From NCBI GenBank assembly GCA_028819255.1, contig JAPPMB010000099.1, positions 1 to 64,000 of the forward strand: a stretch of 64,000 nt of DNA, given 5' to 3'. Position numbers and translations under genes: made by a program. Every line of letters begins with the position of its first letter. Positions within the stretch are counted from its first letter, which is position 1. This stretch comes from Bryobacterales bacterium (GTDB lineage Bacteria; Acidobacteriota; Terriglobia; Bryobacterales; UBA6623). The notes beneath the pieces were generated by a model that saw nothing but the letters and a program-made list of their open reading frames with translations, did no database searches and was not told the DNA's origin. Of the stretch, positions 28,148-36,630 are shown one piece after another.

Positions 28148-29758
28148 ATGAATCCGTCTGTCAACTTTGCCCCCCTATCCCCGCTGGCGTTTCTGGACCG
28201 CAGCGTCCTGGCCTACCCGGACAAGCCGGCCGTCATTCACGGGGACACGGTGTACACGTACTCCGAGTACGGCGAGCGTGTCCGGCGGCTGGCCGCAGCC
28301 TTGAAGGCCGCGGATGTCGGACGGGGGGACCGAGTGGCCATCCTTGCGCCCAACATTCCGGCGATGCTCGAGGCCAAGTTCGGCCCCATTCGCATCGGTG
28401 CGATCCTCGTGCCTCTCAACACTCGCCTCGCGCCGAGGGAGATCGCCTATATCCTGAATCACTCCGGCGCGAAAATCCTGATCTTCGATTCAGAGCTCGC
28501 TCCCACGGTGAGGGACGTCCGGCCCCTGGCTCCCGGCATCGGTACGTACGTTCAGATCGCGGACGCGGCGCCAGCGGCGGAGGACATTCCCGGACCGGAA
28601 TACGAGGAGTTCCTCGCCCGGGGAGGGACCCGGGCGGTGCCGGCCGAGCCGATCGACGAGCGAGATGCGATCTGCATCAACTACACCTCTGGCACGACCG
28701 GGTTTCCGAAGGGCGTGGTCTTCCACGCCCGAGGCGCGTGGATCAACGCGATTGGGGAAGCCATGGAGACGGAGATGACGTGGCGGTCGGTGTACCTGTG
28801 GACGCTGCCCTTGTTCCACTGCAACGGCTGGTGCTTCCCCTGGGCCATCGCCGCGGTCGGCGCGACCAGCATCTGTCTGCGCAAGGTCGTGCCGGCGGAG
28901 GTATTCCGGCTGATCGGAAAGTGGCGGGTGACGCACATGTGCTGCGCCCCCACAGTTCTGACGTCTCTCTATTCGAGCCACGCAGCCGGCGGCCAGGACC
29001 TGAGCGGCGTGACGATCGCAACGGCCGGAGCGCCGCCTGCGCCGCAGGTCATCCGCACGATGGAAGGGATGGGTGCGCGAGTGGAACATGTCTACGGACT
29101 CACCGAGACCTACGGCCCGTACACGGTTTGCGCCGAGCAGCCGGACTGGGCGCGTGCTTCCGCAGACCAGCGAGCCCGCCTGAAGGCCCGGCAGGGGATC
29201 CCGTTCGCCGTCGCGGGGGACGGCCTCCGGGTCGTCGACGACGAGATGAACGACATTCCGAAGGACGGTCGGACCATGGGTGAGGTCGTGATGCGCGGCA
29301 ACATGGTCATGACGGGCTACTTCAACGACCCGGACGCCACAGAAGAGGCGTTCCGGGGCGGCTGGTTTCACTCCGGCGACCTCGCCGTGTGGCATCCCGA
29401 CGGGTACGTCGAACTCAAGGACCGGTCCAAGGACATCATCATTTCGGGCGCAGAGAACATTTCGAGCCAGGAAGTCGAGAAGGTCGTCATGGAACATCCC
29501 GGCGTGCTCGAGGTCTGTGTCGTGGGAGTGCCCGACGACAAGTGGGGGGAAGTGCCCAAGGCCTTCGTTGTGCCGCGCCCCGGAGCCGAAGTTTCCGGTG
29601 ACGCCATCATCAGGTTCACCCGCGAGCGGCTGTCGCACTTCAAGTGTCCCAAGCATGTTGAGTTCGGCCCGCTCCCCAAGACCGCCACAGGCAAGATCCA
29701 GAAGTTCGTCCTGCGCGATAGAGAGTGGAAGGGGCGAGGCGTTCGCATCCAGAGCTGA
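28148..29758 (+). CDS. Acyl-CoA synthetase (AMP-dependent ligase)
   Basis: A 536-residue member of the ANL superfamily that activates a carboxylic acid with ATP and CoA, probably a medium- or long-chain fatty acid. Motifs: P-loop YTSGTTGFPKG (about residue 180), GLTETYGP, the hinge and ADP-fold motif WFHSGDLAVWHPDGYVELK, DRSKDIIISGAENIS, and the C-terminal catalytic lysine in PKTATGKIQKF. ATG 28148 begins the conserved fold (FAPLSPLAFLDRSVLAYP); sequence upstream belongs to decayed hydrolase and IS DNA. An aldehyde dehydrogenase follows on the same strand, but with its own promoter-like element. Confidence 0.92.
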   Translation: MNPSVNFAPLSPLAFLDRSVLAYPDKPAVIHGDTVYTYSEYGERVRRLAAALKAADVGRGDRVAILAPNIPAMLEAKFGPIRIGAILVPLNTRLAPREIAYILNHSGAKILIFDSELAPTVRDVRPLAPGIGTYVQIADAAPAAEDIPGPEYEEFLARGGTRAVPAEPIDERDAICINYTSGTTGFPKGVVFHARGAWINAIGEAMETEMTWRSVYLWTLPLFHCNGWCFPWAIAAVGATSICLRKVVPAEVFRLIGKWRVTHMCCAPTVLTSLYSSHAAGGQDLSGVTIATAGAPPAPQVIRTMEGMGARVEHVYGLTETYGPYTVCAEQPDWARASADQRARLKARQGIPFAVAGDGLRVVDDEMNDIPKDGRTMGEVVMRGNMVMTGYFNDPDATEEAFRGGWFHSGDLAVWHPDGYVELKDRSKDIIISGAENISSQEVEKVVMEHPGVLEVCVVGVPDDKWGEVPKAFVVPRPGAEVSGDAIIRFTRERLSHFKCPKHVEFGPLPKTATGKIQKFVLRDREWKGRGVRIQS

Positions 29759-29914
29759 CCGCGTCCGAACCGTCCCGCACCAGCCTTGGGAAGATCCCTC
29801 CGGCGTCGCCCTTGGCGTGCGGACCGAACAGGCGATCGCGCCCCCGGGGACGCCGGCGCCGACCGGGCGGACACCTTCATCGAGGGATTGCGGGCGGCGC
29901 CAGGGGATGCTAGC

Positions 29915-29920
29915 TAGACT
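29915..29920 (+). promoter_or_regulatory. Putative -10 element deciding the aldehyde dehydrogenase start
   Basis: TAGACT directly abuts ATG 29921 and ends 6 nt before ATG 29927. A transcript cannot include 29921 if it begins about 7 nt after the hexamer, so ATG 29927 is the likelier start, without leader. Confidence 0.45.
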
Positions 29921-29926
29921 ATGGGA

Positions 29927-31354
29927 ATGATTCACTTGCCTGCCCTCCGCTGGGGTGAACCCTACGAGAGTCTGGACTCGGTGGAGGTGGTCCATTTCGA
30001 GACAGGGGAGCCGGTTGCGCGCGTGAGCCAGATCCTGTCCGCGATGGTCCGGCACGATCTCAAGCACGCGCCGCGCGCCCGGGCCGTTCTTCGCGATGAA
30101 GACCCCGGGCGGCTTGTCGAAAACATCCGTCGTGCAGGCGAGCTGTTCATGACCGCTGACCTGCCGCTGGGATCCGGCAGTCAGAATCCCGAAGAGTTCG
30201 TCCACCTGCAGTCGGCGACGACAGGCCTTCCGGAATCGATGTGCCGGGCGAACATGGAGAAGCTGGCATTCGTCTGCCGTGAGATGGGCGCGATTCTCGA
30301 CTCGCTGACGCGAGGCCTCGACCTAGGGATTCTCTCCCGCGGCTACGGCTACGACTCCGCCGGGCGCATGCTCAGCTATCAGTCCCAGACCGATGTCGTC
30401 GGCGCTGTCCTTCCCAGCAATTCCCCAGGTGTTCACACGCTCTGGATTCCGGCGATTCCGCTGCAGGTCGGCCTGTGCCTCAAGCCGGGTTCGCAGGAGC
30501 CCTGGACTCCGTACCGCATGGCGGTCGCGATGATCGAGGCCGGGATTCCCAGGGAAAGCGTTGCCGTGTACCACGGCAGGCACGACGTCGGCCAGGCGAT
30601 CGTGCAGCGATGCGGAAGATCGCTCGTGTTCGGCGGCCAGGCGACCATGGACACCTATGCCGGCAACCCTGCGGTCCAGGTGCACGGTCCGGGCTACAGC
30701 AAGGTCCTGTTCGGGGACGATGCCATCGACGGCTGGCGGGACCATCTCGAGACGATGGTCACCAGCATCTTCCTCAACAGCGGACGAAGCTGCATCAACG
30801 CCTCCTCGGTCTGGGTGCCTCGCCACGGCCGGGCGATCGCCAGGGCGCTTGCCGAGCGTCTTGCCAGCGTGGGGCCGCTTGACCCGCGGAACCCGGAGGC
30901 GGCCCTGGCCGCCTTTACGGTGCCGGGAGTGGCGGAGGCGATATCGGGGATGATCGACGGTGCGCTGGCCCAGGGCGGGGCCACGGACGTCACAGCGGAT
31001 TTCCGTTCGGATTCCAGGGCAGTCACCCGAGAGCATTGCTGCTACCTGCGTCCCACCGTCGTGCACTGCGACTCTCCGGACCACCCGCTCGCGAACAAGG
31101 AGTTCATGTTCCCGTTCGTGAGCGTCGTCGAATGCCCGGAGGAAGAGATGCTGTCGCGGATCGGACCGACGCTTGTCTGCACCGGCATCACGGACTCCCC
31201 GCAGTTGCAGGCTCGACTGGTCGCCTGCCCGTCGATCGACCGGCTGAACCTCGGTTCCATCCCGACCACGAAGCTCGACTGGCTGCAACCTCACGAAGGC
31301 AACATCGTCGAATGGCTGTACCAGCCTCGTTCGTTCCAGTTGCTGGCTTCGTAG
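29927..31354 (+). CDS. Aldehyde dehydrogenase family protein
   Basis: A 475-residue NAD(P)-dependent aldehyde dehydrogenase. The Rossmann region includes GAVLPSNSPGVHTLWIP and LKPGSQEPWTPYRMA, the nucleophilic cysteine is in FLNSGRSCINASSVW, and the C-terminal part has NKEFMFPFVSVVE and CPSIDRLNLGSIPT. The usual glutamate in the ELGG block is not obvious, so the substrate range may differ from typical members. The start is taken at the second ATG because a TAGACT hexamer abuts the first. It lies after an acyl-CoA ligase and could act on the corresponding aldehydes, which is inference. Confidence 0.82.
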   Translation: MIHLPALRWGEPYESLDSVEVVHFETGEPVARVSQILSAMVRHDLKHAPRARAVLRDEDPGRLVENIRRAGELFMTADLPLGSGSQNPEEFVHLQSATTGLPESMCRANMEKLAFVCREMGAILDSLTRGLDLGILSRGYGYDSAGRMLSYQSQTDVVGAVLPSNSPGVHTLWIPAIPLQVGLCLKPGSQEPWTPYRMAVAMIEAGIPRESVAVYHGRHDVGQAIVQRCGRSLVFGGQATMDTYAGNPAVQVHGPGYSKVLFGDDAIDGWRDHLETMVTSIFLNSGRSCINASSVWVPRHGRAIARALAERLASVGPLDPRNPEAALAAFTVPGVAEAISGMIDGALAQGGATDVTADFRSDSRAVTREHCCYLRPTVVHCDSPDHPLANKEFMFPFVSVVECPEEEMLSRIGPTLVCTGITDSPQLQARLVACPSIDRLNLGSIPTTKLDWLQPHEGNIVEWLYQPRSFQLLAS

Positions 31355-31363
31355 CCGTATCCG

Positions 31364-32314
31364 GTGCCGCTAGGCCCACGGGGTTCGAGGTTGGCTGAGC
31401 GGCGATGTTCCGCCGCCCGCGTGTCCACGGCGGATCGGCTTGCGTTTCCCGCGGCCGTTTGCCTGCTCCGCGTGCTCAGGCTCCTGCCTTCCTTCGCGGC
31501 GATTCGCGTCGCCCATGGAGTCGGTCTGGCTCTGGGCCTGTTGATGCGCAGGTGGCGGGAGACGGCCGAGGACAACCTCCGGAAAGCGCTTCCCGCCCTC
31601 CCGTACGCGGAGCGGAGGAGAATCTGGCGCGGCGCCTGCCGGGTCATCGGCAGAATCGCATTCGCCCTCGCGAAGCTTCCGACGTGGTCGGAGCGGCAGG
31701 TTCGGGAGCACGTGGAGTTTGTCGGCCTGGAGCACTTTCGCGCCGGGCGGTCGCGCGGCCGGGGCGTCTTGCTGTTGACGGCCCATCTGGGCAACTGGGA
31801 GCTGGGAGCGCTTGCCCACGGCAGGTTCGAGGGTCCGCTGCACGTTCTGGTGCGGCCGATCGACAACCCCTTGGTGGACAGCCTGGTGCAGCGCCTGCGG
31901 TGCGCGCACGGCAACGAGGTCATCGCCAAGCGCCACTCCGCCAGGCGGGTGCTGCAGGTCCTCCGCGACAACGGGACCGTGGGCATTCTCGCCGATCAGA
32001 ACGCCGTTCGGGAGGAAGCCGTGTTCGTCGACTTCTTCGGCATTCCCGCAGCCGCCAACAAGGGATTCGCTCAGCTTGCGCTGCGGTCCGGTGCGGCCGT
32101 GGTCCCTGCGGTGGCCTGGTGGGACGGGACCTCTGGCCGACACATCGTCGAGTACGGTCCGGAGATTGAGGTCACACGAACCGGCAACGACGCACGGGAC
32201 ATTCAAGTGAACACCCAGCGATTCCAGCGGTCGATCGAGGAACGTGTGCGACGGCATCCCGGGCAGTGGCTCTGGATGCACGGGCGCTGGAAAACAAGGC
32301 CGCCGCCCGAATAG
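31364..32314 (+). CDS. LpxL/HtrB-like lysophospholipid acyltransferase
   Basis: A protein of up to 316 residues with a hydrophobic N-terminal anchor region (AFPAAVCLLRVLRLLPSF) and the HX4E acyltransferase motif in TAHLGNWELG (about residue 146), followed by DQNAVREEAVFVDFFG and GAAVVPAVAW, all typical of lipid A late acyltransferases. It should add a secondary acyl chain to lipid A or a related glycolipid at the inner membrane. The start is uncertain: GTG 31364 gives the longest form, while TTG 31391 is also possible. It is 9 bp after the aldehyde dehydrogenase gene. Confidence 0.85.
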   Translation: MPLGPRGSRLAERRCSAARVSTADRLAFPAAVCLLRVLRLLPSFAAIRVAHGVGLALGLLMRRWRETAEDNLRKALPALPYAERRRIWRGACRVIGRIAFALAKLPTWSERQVREHVEFVGLEHFRAGRSRGRGVLLLTAHLGNWELGALAHGRFEGPLHVLVRPIDNPLVDSLVQRLRCAHGNEVIAKRHSARRVLQVLRDNGTVGILADQNAVREEAVFVDFFGIPAAANKGFAQLALRSGAAVVPAVAWWDGTSGRHIVEYGPEIEVTRTGNDARDIQVNTQRFQRSIEERVRRHPGQWLWMHGRWKTRPPPE

Positions 32315-32460
32315 AACGCCCTCGCGCGGACAGGGTTGCCGGAACTCTCTCCGCCGGCCCGGTCCGCGTGCTCTCCCAGTCAGCCAGCGGCGGATCGGAC
32401 CGAGACGATGGCGCTGTCATCGGGAACGCGCAGGGATGTCCAAGGGCACCGGGAAAGGGC

Positions 32461-32466
32461 TATACT
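32461..32466 (+). promoter_or_regulatory. Putative -10 element before TPR protein gene
   Basis: TATACT ends 12 nt before ATG 32479. No good -35 element is visible. Confidence 0.35.
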
Positions 32467-32478
32467 ATACGGGAAAGA

Positions 32479-34584
32479 ATGCCTTTCCCCTGCTCGGCCC
32501 ACGCGGCCGGATTCCGTAGGCAAGCCCTCCCAGGTACCCGCCACATCGCAGTCTGGCTGCTCCTCCTTTCGCTGCTCGCCGCCACCGGCCTCTCGGCCGC
32601 GGAGGGCGAGGGTGAGGACGGCGTCCGGAGCGAAGCCTACTACCACTTCGCTCTCGGGCACCTCTACCACCAGTTCGCCCAGCAGTACATGCGGTCCGAG
32701 TACGTGGACCGCGCTGCCGACGAGTACGCGGCGGCGCTCAGGAGCGATCCCGGATCGCTCGTGATCCGGATCGAGATGATCAATCTGTACGCTGGGGCGA
32801 ATCGGCTGGACAAGGCGGTCGAGCTGGCCGAACAGATCATCGCGGAGGCTCCGGACAATCTGGAGGTGCACAAGCTCCTGGGCAGCATCTACAGGAGTTA
32901 CGCGACACGAAACCGGCAGGGAGTGAACGCCGAGCTTCTAGGCAAGGCGATCGAGCAGTTCGAGCGCGTTGTGGAGATTGATCCGGACAACGCGGAGCAC
33001 CACGCGGATCTCGGTCTGCTGTACCGTTCCGCCCAGAATCCCGAGAAGGCTGAAAAGCTGCTCAAGCGCGCCTTGGAGCTCGACGCCACGTTGACGGATG
33101 CCAAGGGCAGTCTGGCCTACCTGCTGCTGGAACGCCGGAAGTTCCGGGAGGCGATCGAGATGCTCGAGGGCATCGTCGAGGGTTCGGGCGCGGACCGCCG
33201 CTACCTGAACGCCCTTGCTGACGCCTACGAGCAGACGGGCCGTCATCGCGACGCCGCCAAGGTGTACGAGAGCATCGTCTCCGGCGGGGGGAACGCCCTG
33301 CAGGCTCGCCGGCGGCTGGCGGAGAACCTGTTTCTGTCCAATCAGTTCGCTCGCGCGCTCCGTCACTACCAGGAACTGGCGAGCGAGGACGGGGAGAACG
33401 CGGACTACCCTCTCCGGATCGCCCTCATCCACGGCGAGCGGGGCGAGTACGAGAAGGCGTGGGCTTCGCTGGAGATCGCCCGGCGCCTCGATCCGGAGTC
33501 TCTCGACGTGCGCTGGGCCGCCATCGGGATCCTCGAAGCGGAGGGAAGGCTCGACGAGGCCGCCAAGGGAACGAGCCAGCTGCTGGAGTCGACCCGCAAG
33601 GCGGAGTACACGCCGAACGAGCGAAGGAGAAGGACGGCCCTCCTCGAGCGGCTGGGCGTTCTGCAGCGCGAGCTCGGGTCCAGCGTGGAAGCGGCGAGGA
33701 CGTTCCGCGAAATCGGGGAGCTCAATCCGACGATCAAACCGAGGATGCTCGTCCAGGTCGTCGAGACGTGGCGCCACGCTCGGGATTTCGCCCGGGCCGA
33801 GAGGGAGGCCCGGGAGTCGGTCGAGGAATTCGGGGACGACCGGCTCCTCGCCAACGTGCTGGCCAGCGTGCTGGCCGACCGCGGCAAGACGAAGGAAGCG
33901 ATCAGGGTGATCGAGCGCGCCAGCAAGGGCGTCGACTCCGGCATCGAGGAGCTCCTGGCGATGGCCCGGATCTACGAGAAGGGCCGGCAGTTCGACAAGG
34001 CGGAGGAGCGCATTGGCGCCGCCGACAGGCTGGCGGACTCGGACGAGGCGCGGATCGCCGTCCTGTTCGCCTACGGATCACTCTATGAGCGGTCCAAGAG
34101 GCACGACAAGTCGGAAGCAAGGTTCCGCGAGTTGCTCAAGATCGATCCCGACAACGCGAGTGCGCTGAACTATCTCGGCTACATGTTCGCCGACCGGGGC
34201 GTCCACCTAGAGGAAGCTCACGATCTGATTCAGCGGGCGCTCGATCTCGAGCCCGACAACGGAGCGTATCTGGACAGCCTCGGCTGGGTGTACTACCGGC
34301 AGGACAAGCTGGACCTGGCTGCAAAGTACCTTCAGAGATCCCTCAAGCAGTATGAGGACGACCCGGTGGTCCACACGCACCTGGGCGATGTCTACTACAA
34401 GCAGGGGCGCGTCGCCGAAGCCAAGGAGCACTGGAGCCGCGGCTTGAAGGAGTGGAACCGTTCGGCTCCCGCGGACCGGGATGCGGAGGAAGTGGAGAAC
34501 CTGCGCCGCAAGCTGTCCGAACTCGAACTCTCGATGGCGGAAGACTCGGACCGGAAGAAGAAGGACACCGTCAAGCGGCGGTAG
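32479..34584 (+). CDS. Exported tetratricopeptide-repeat protein
   Basis: A 701-residue protein with a signal peptide or anchor (HIAVWLLLLSLLAATGLSAAEG) followed by at least fourteen TPR-like helical hairpins, for example AIEQFERVVEIDPDNAEHHA and FRELLKIDPDNASALNYLGY. TPR solenoids bind other proteins; proteins of this build in Gram-negatives are often periplasmic scaffolds. The C terminus is a charged tail rich in lysine and arginine. ATG 32479 is chosen because it precedes the signal sequence; the long upstream frame overlaps the acyltransferase gene. Confidence 0.85.
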   Translation: MPFPCSAHAAGFRRQALPGTRHIAVWLLLLSLLAATGLSAAEGEGEDGVRSEAYYHFALGHLYHQFAQQYMRSEYVDRAADEYAAALRSDPGSLVIRIEMINLYAGANRLDKAVELAEQIIAEAPDNLEVHKLLGSIYRSYATRNRQGVNAELLGKAIEQFERVVEIDPDNAEHHADLGLLYRSAQNPEKAEKLLKRALELDATLTDAKGSLAYLLLERRKFREAIEMLEGIVEGSGADRRYLNALADAYEQTGRHRDAAKVYESIVSGGGNALQARRRLAENLFLSNQFARALRHYQELASEDGENADYPLRIALIHGERGEYEKAWASLEIARRLDPESLDVRWAAIGILEAEGRLDEAAKGTSQLLESTRKAEYTPNERRRRTALLERLGVLQRELGSSVEAARTFREIGELNPTIKPRMLVQVVETWRHARDFARAEREARESVEEFGDDRLLANVLASVLADRGKTKEAIRVIERASKGVDSGIEELLAMARIYEKGRQFDKAEERIGAADRLADSDEARIAVLFAYGSLYERSKRHDKSEARFRELLKIDPDNASALNYLGYMFADRGVHLEEAHDLIQRALDLEPDNGAYLDSLGWVYYRQDKLDLAAKYLQRSLKQYEDDPVVHTHLGDVYYKQGRVAEAKEHWSRGLKEWNRSAPADRDAEEVENLRRKLSELELSMAEDSDRKKKDTVKRR

Positions 34585-34640
34585 CCGGCCGGCCGACAGC
34601 GGGTCCGGCCCCGCACGCGCCAGCGCCCAAGGAGAAGAAC

Positions 34641-35294
34641 GTGAGAATCTACATCGACAGCGCGAACCTGGAGGAAATCCAACAGGCCGCCGACTTCGGA
34701 ATCATCGACGGAGTCACGACGAATCCCTCCCTGATCGCCAAGGAGGGCCGCGATCACCACGACCAGATTCGTGCGATCTGCGGAATCCTGGACGGCGACA
34801 TCAGCGCCGAGGTGGTGTCGACAGACACCGAAGGCATGGTGGCCGAAGGCCGGGATCTGGCCAAGATCCATGACTCGGTGGTGGTCAAGATCCCCCTGAT
34901 CCGCGACGGCATCAAGGCCGTCGGCAGGCTTGCAAGCGAGGGAATCAGGACCAACGTCACGCTCTGCTTCTCCCCCCTGCAGGCGCTGCTCGCGGCCAAG
35001 GCCGGCGCATACCTGATCAGTCCGTTCATCGGCCGGCTGGACGATTTGTCGCAGGACGGCATGGACCTGGTCAGGGAGATCGTCAAGATCTACGACAACT
35101 ACGGGTACTCCACGCAGGTCCTTGCGGCCTCTGCCCGGGGGCCGCTCCATGTCAAGGAAGCAGCCCTTGCGGGGGCCCATGTCTGCACGCTTCCGTACAA
35201 GGTCTTCGACAAGGTGTTCGATCACCCGCTGACCGAGATCGGACTCGAAAAGTTCCTGGCCGACTACCGCCGCTCGATGATGGTCCACGCGTAG
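34641..35294 (+). CDS. fsa: Transaldolase/fructose-6-phosphate aldolase
   Basis: A 217-residue protein of the short transaldolase (TalC/FSA) family. Landmarks: MRIYIDSANLEEIQQAADFG, GVTTNPSLIAKEG, the Schiff-base lysine in VVVKIPLI, NVTLCFSPLQALLAAKAGA and ISPFIGRLDD. Members either transfer dihydroxyacetone in the pentose-phosphate pathway or split fructose 6-phosphate; the length fits either. GTG 34641 is the start, with AAGGAGAA 4 nt upstream. A sugar-type MFS transporter gene follows 12 bp later. Confidence 0.9.
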   Translation: MRIYIDSANLEEIQQAADFGIIDGVTTNPSLIAKEGRDHHDQIRAICGILDGDISAEVVSTDTEGMVAEGRDLAKIHDSVVVKIPLIRDGIKAVGRLASEGIRTNVTLCFSPLQALLAAKAGAYLISPFIGRLDDLSQDGMDLVREIVKIYDNYGYSTQVLAASARGPLHVKEAALAGAHVCTLPYKVFDKVFDHPLTEIGLEKFLADYRRSMMVHA

Positions 35295-35306
35295 CCGACC
35301 GCGCGG

Positions 35307-36581
35307 TTGGAATCCCCCTTGCCTGCCACAGCGGCGGCGCCCCCCGCCCCCAGCAACGTCCGTCGGACGGTCATGCTGGGGCTGTTCCTGCTGTCCGTGG
35401 TCACGTACCTCGATCGCGTCTGCATCAACTCCGCCGGCCCGGAAATGCAGCGCGCTCTCGGGCTGTCCAACGCGCAATGGGGCATGGTGCTCGCCGCGTT
35501 CCTGGCGGCGTACGGGCTGTTCGAGGTGCCCGTGGGCTGGCTCGGCGACCGCTTCGGCCCGCGTGCGATCCTAACGCGCATCGTCGTCTGGTGGTCGGGC
35601 TTCACGGCCCTGACCGGAGCAGCATCCAGCTACTGGCAGCTGCTTGTCGTGCGGGCCCTGTTCGGCGCAGGCGAGGCTGGAGCGTACCCCAACGCATCGT
35701 GCGTCGTGTCCCGGTGGTTCCCCCCGCAGCAGCGGGCGCGGGCGCAGGGCATCGTGTTCCTGGCCTCCCGTCTCGGGGGGGCGCTTTCGCCCCTGCTCGT
35801 CCTTCCGCTCCTTGCGAACTGGGGCTGGCGCAGCGTGTTCTACGTATTCAGCCTGCTGGGCGTGATCTGGGCCGCGTGGTGGTGGCGGTTCTTCCGCAAC
35901 TTTCCGCAGGACCATCCACGGACGAACGCAGCCGAGGCAGCCTTGATCGGCGCCCCTCCGGTGCGCGGCGTCCGGATTCCGGCGGGCCGACTTCTCACCA
36001 GCGGCAACTTCTGGGCCATCCTCGGCGCGTACCACTTCTTCTGCTATGCGTCCAACTGGTACCTGTTCTGGACTGCCAGCTACCTAGCATCGCAGAAGGG
36101 CTGGGAAAGCTCCCAGCTCGCCGCCTACACCGCTCTGCCGTTCCTGCTGGCTGCGCTCGCCAACTGGACGAGCGGGTCGCTGAGCGACCGGCTGGTCGGG
36201 AAGATCGGGCTGACGTGGGGCCGCCGGATTGTGGGCATGAGCGGCGTGGGAATGGCCGGCGTCCTCATTCTGTTGTCTCTCGCCGTCGAGGACCGCGTCG
36301 CTGCGAGCCTGATTCTCGCCCTGGGCTTCGCCGCTTCGGACATGATGCTGCCCGTTGCCTGGGCCGTGTGCGTCGATGTGGGGAAGGCGGCGGCGGGAAC
36401 GGTCAGCGGAGCAATGAACACGGCGGGTCAGGCCGGCGCCGTGATCATGAGCATCGGATACGGCGCCCTGATTGACACGTACGGGTGGAACCTGCCTCTT
36501 GCCCTGATCGCGTGCTCCTGTTTCCTGTCGATGGCCTTCTGGCTCAAGATCGACCCTGAGCGGCCCTTGCTGGCTGGATGA
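35307..36581 (+). CDS. MFS transporter (ACS-type sugar acid/organic anion)
   Basis: A 424-residue major facilitator protein with twelve membrane helices. The first helix reads VMLGLFLLSVVTYLDRVCI and the conserved loop between helices 2 and 3 is GWLGDRFGPRAILT, typical of the anion:cation symporter group (hexuronates, phthalate, glycerate). The second half starts with FWAILGAYHFFCYASNWYLF. Start is TTG 35307 or TTG 35319; neither has a convincing ribosome-binding site, and coupling with the aldolase gene is likely. Confidence 0.87.
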   Translation: MESPLPATAAAPPAPSNVRRTVMLGLFLLSVVTYLDRVCINSAGPEMQRALGLSNAQWGMVLAAFLAAYGLFEVPVGWLGDRFGPRAILTRIVVWWSGFTALTGAASSYWQLLVVRALFGAGEAGAYPNASCVVSRWFPPQQRARAQGIVFLASRLGGALSPLLVLPLLANWGWRSVFYVFSLLGVIWAAWWWRFFRNFPQDHPRTNAAEAALIGAPPVRGVRIPAGRLLTSGNFWAILGAYHFFCYASNWYLFWTASYLASQKGWESSQLAAYTALPFLLAALANWTSGSLSDRLVGKIGLTWGRRIVGMSGVGMAGVLILLSLAVEDRVAASLILALGFAASDMMLPVAWAVCVDVGKAAAGTVSGAMNTAGQAGAVIMSIGYGALIDTYGWNLPLALIACSCFLSMAFWLKIDPERPLLAG

Positions 36582-36630
36582 CGGCCGGCGACCTAGCGGC
36601 GGACGCGTTCGGAAGACGCCGCCGACGCGC

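Noticed and set aside
28490-30205. Minus-strand open frame of 571 codons
   Set aside because: Antisense to acyl-CoA ligase and aldehyde dehydrogenase genes with full motif sets.
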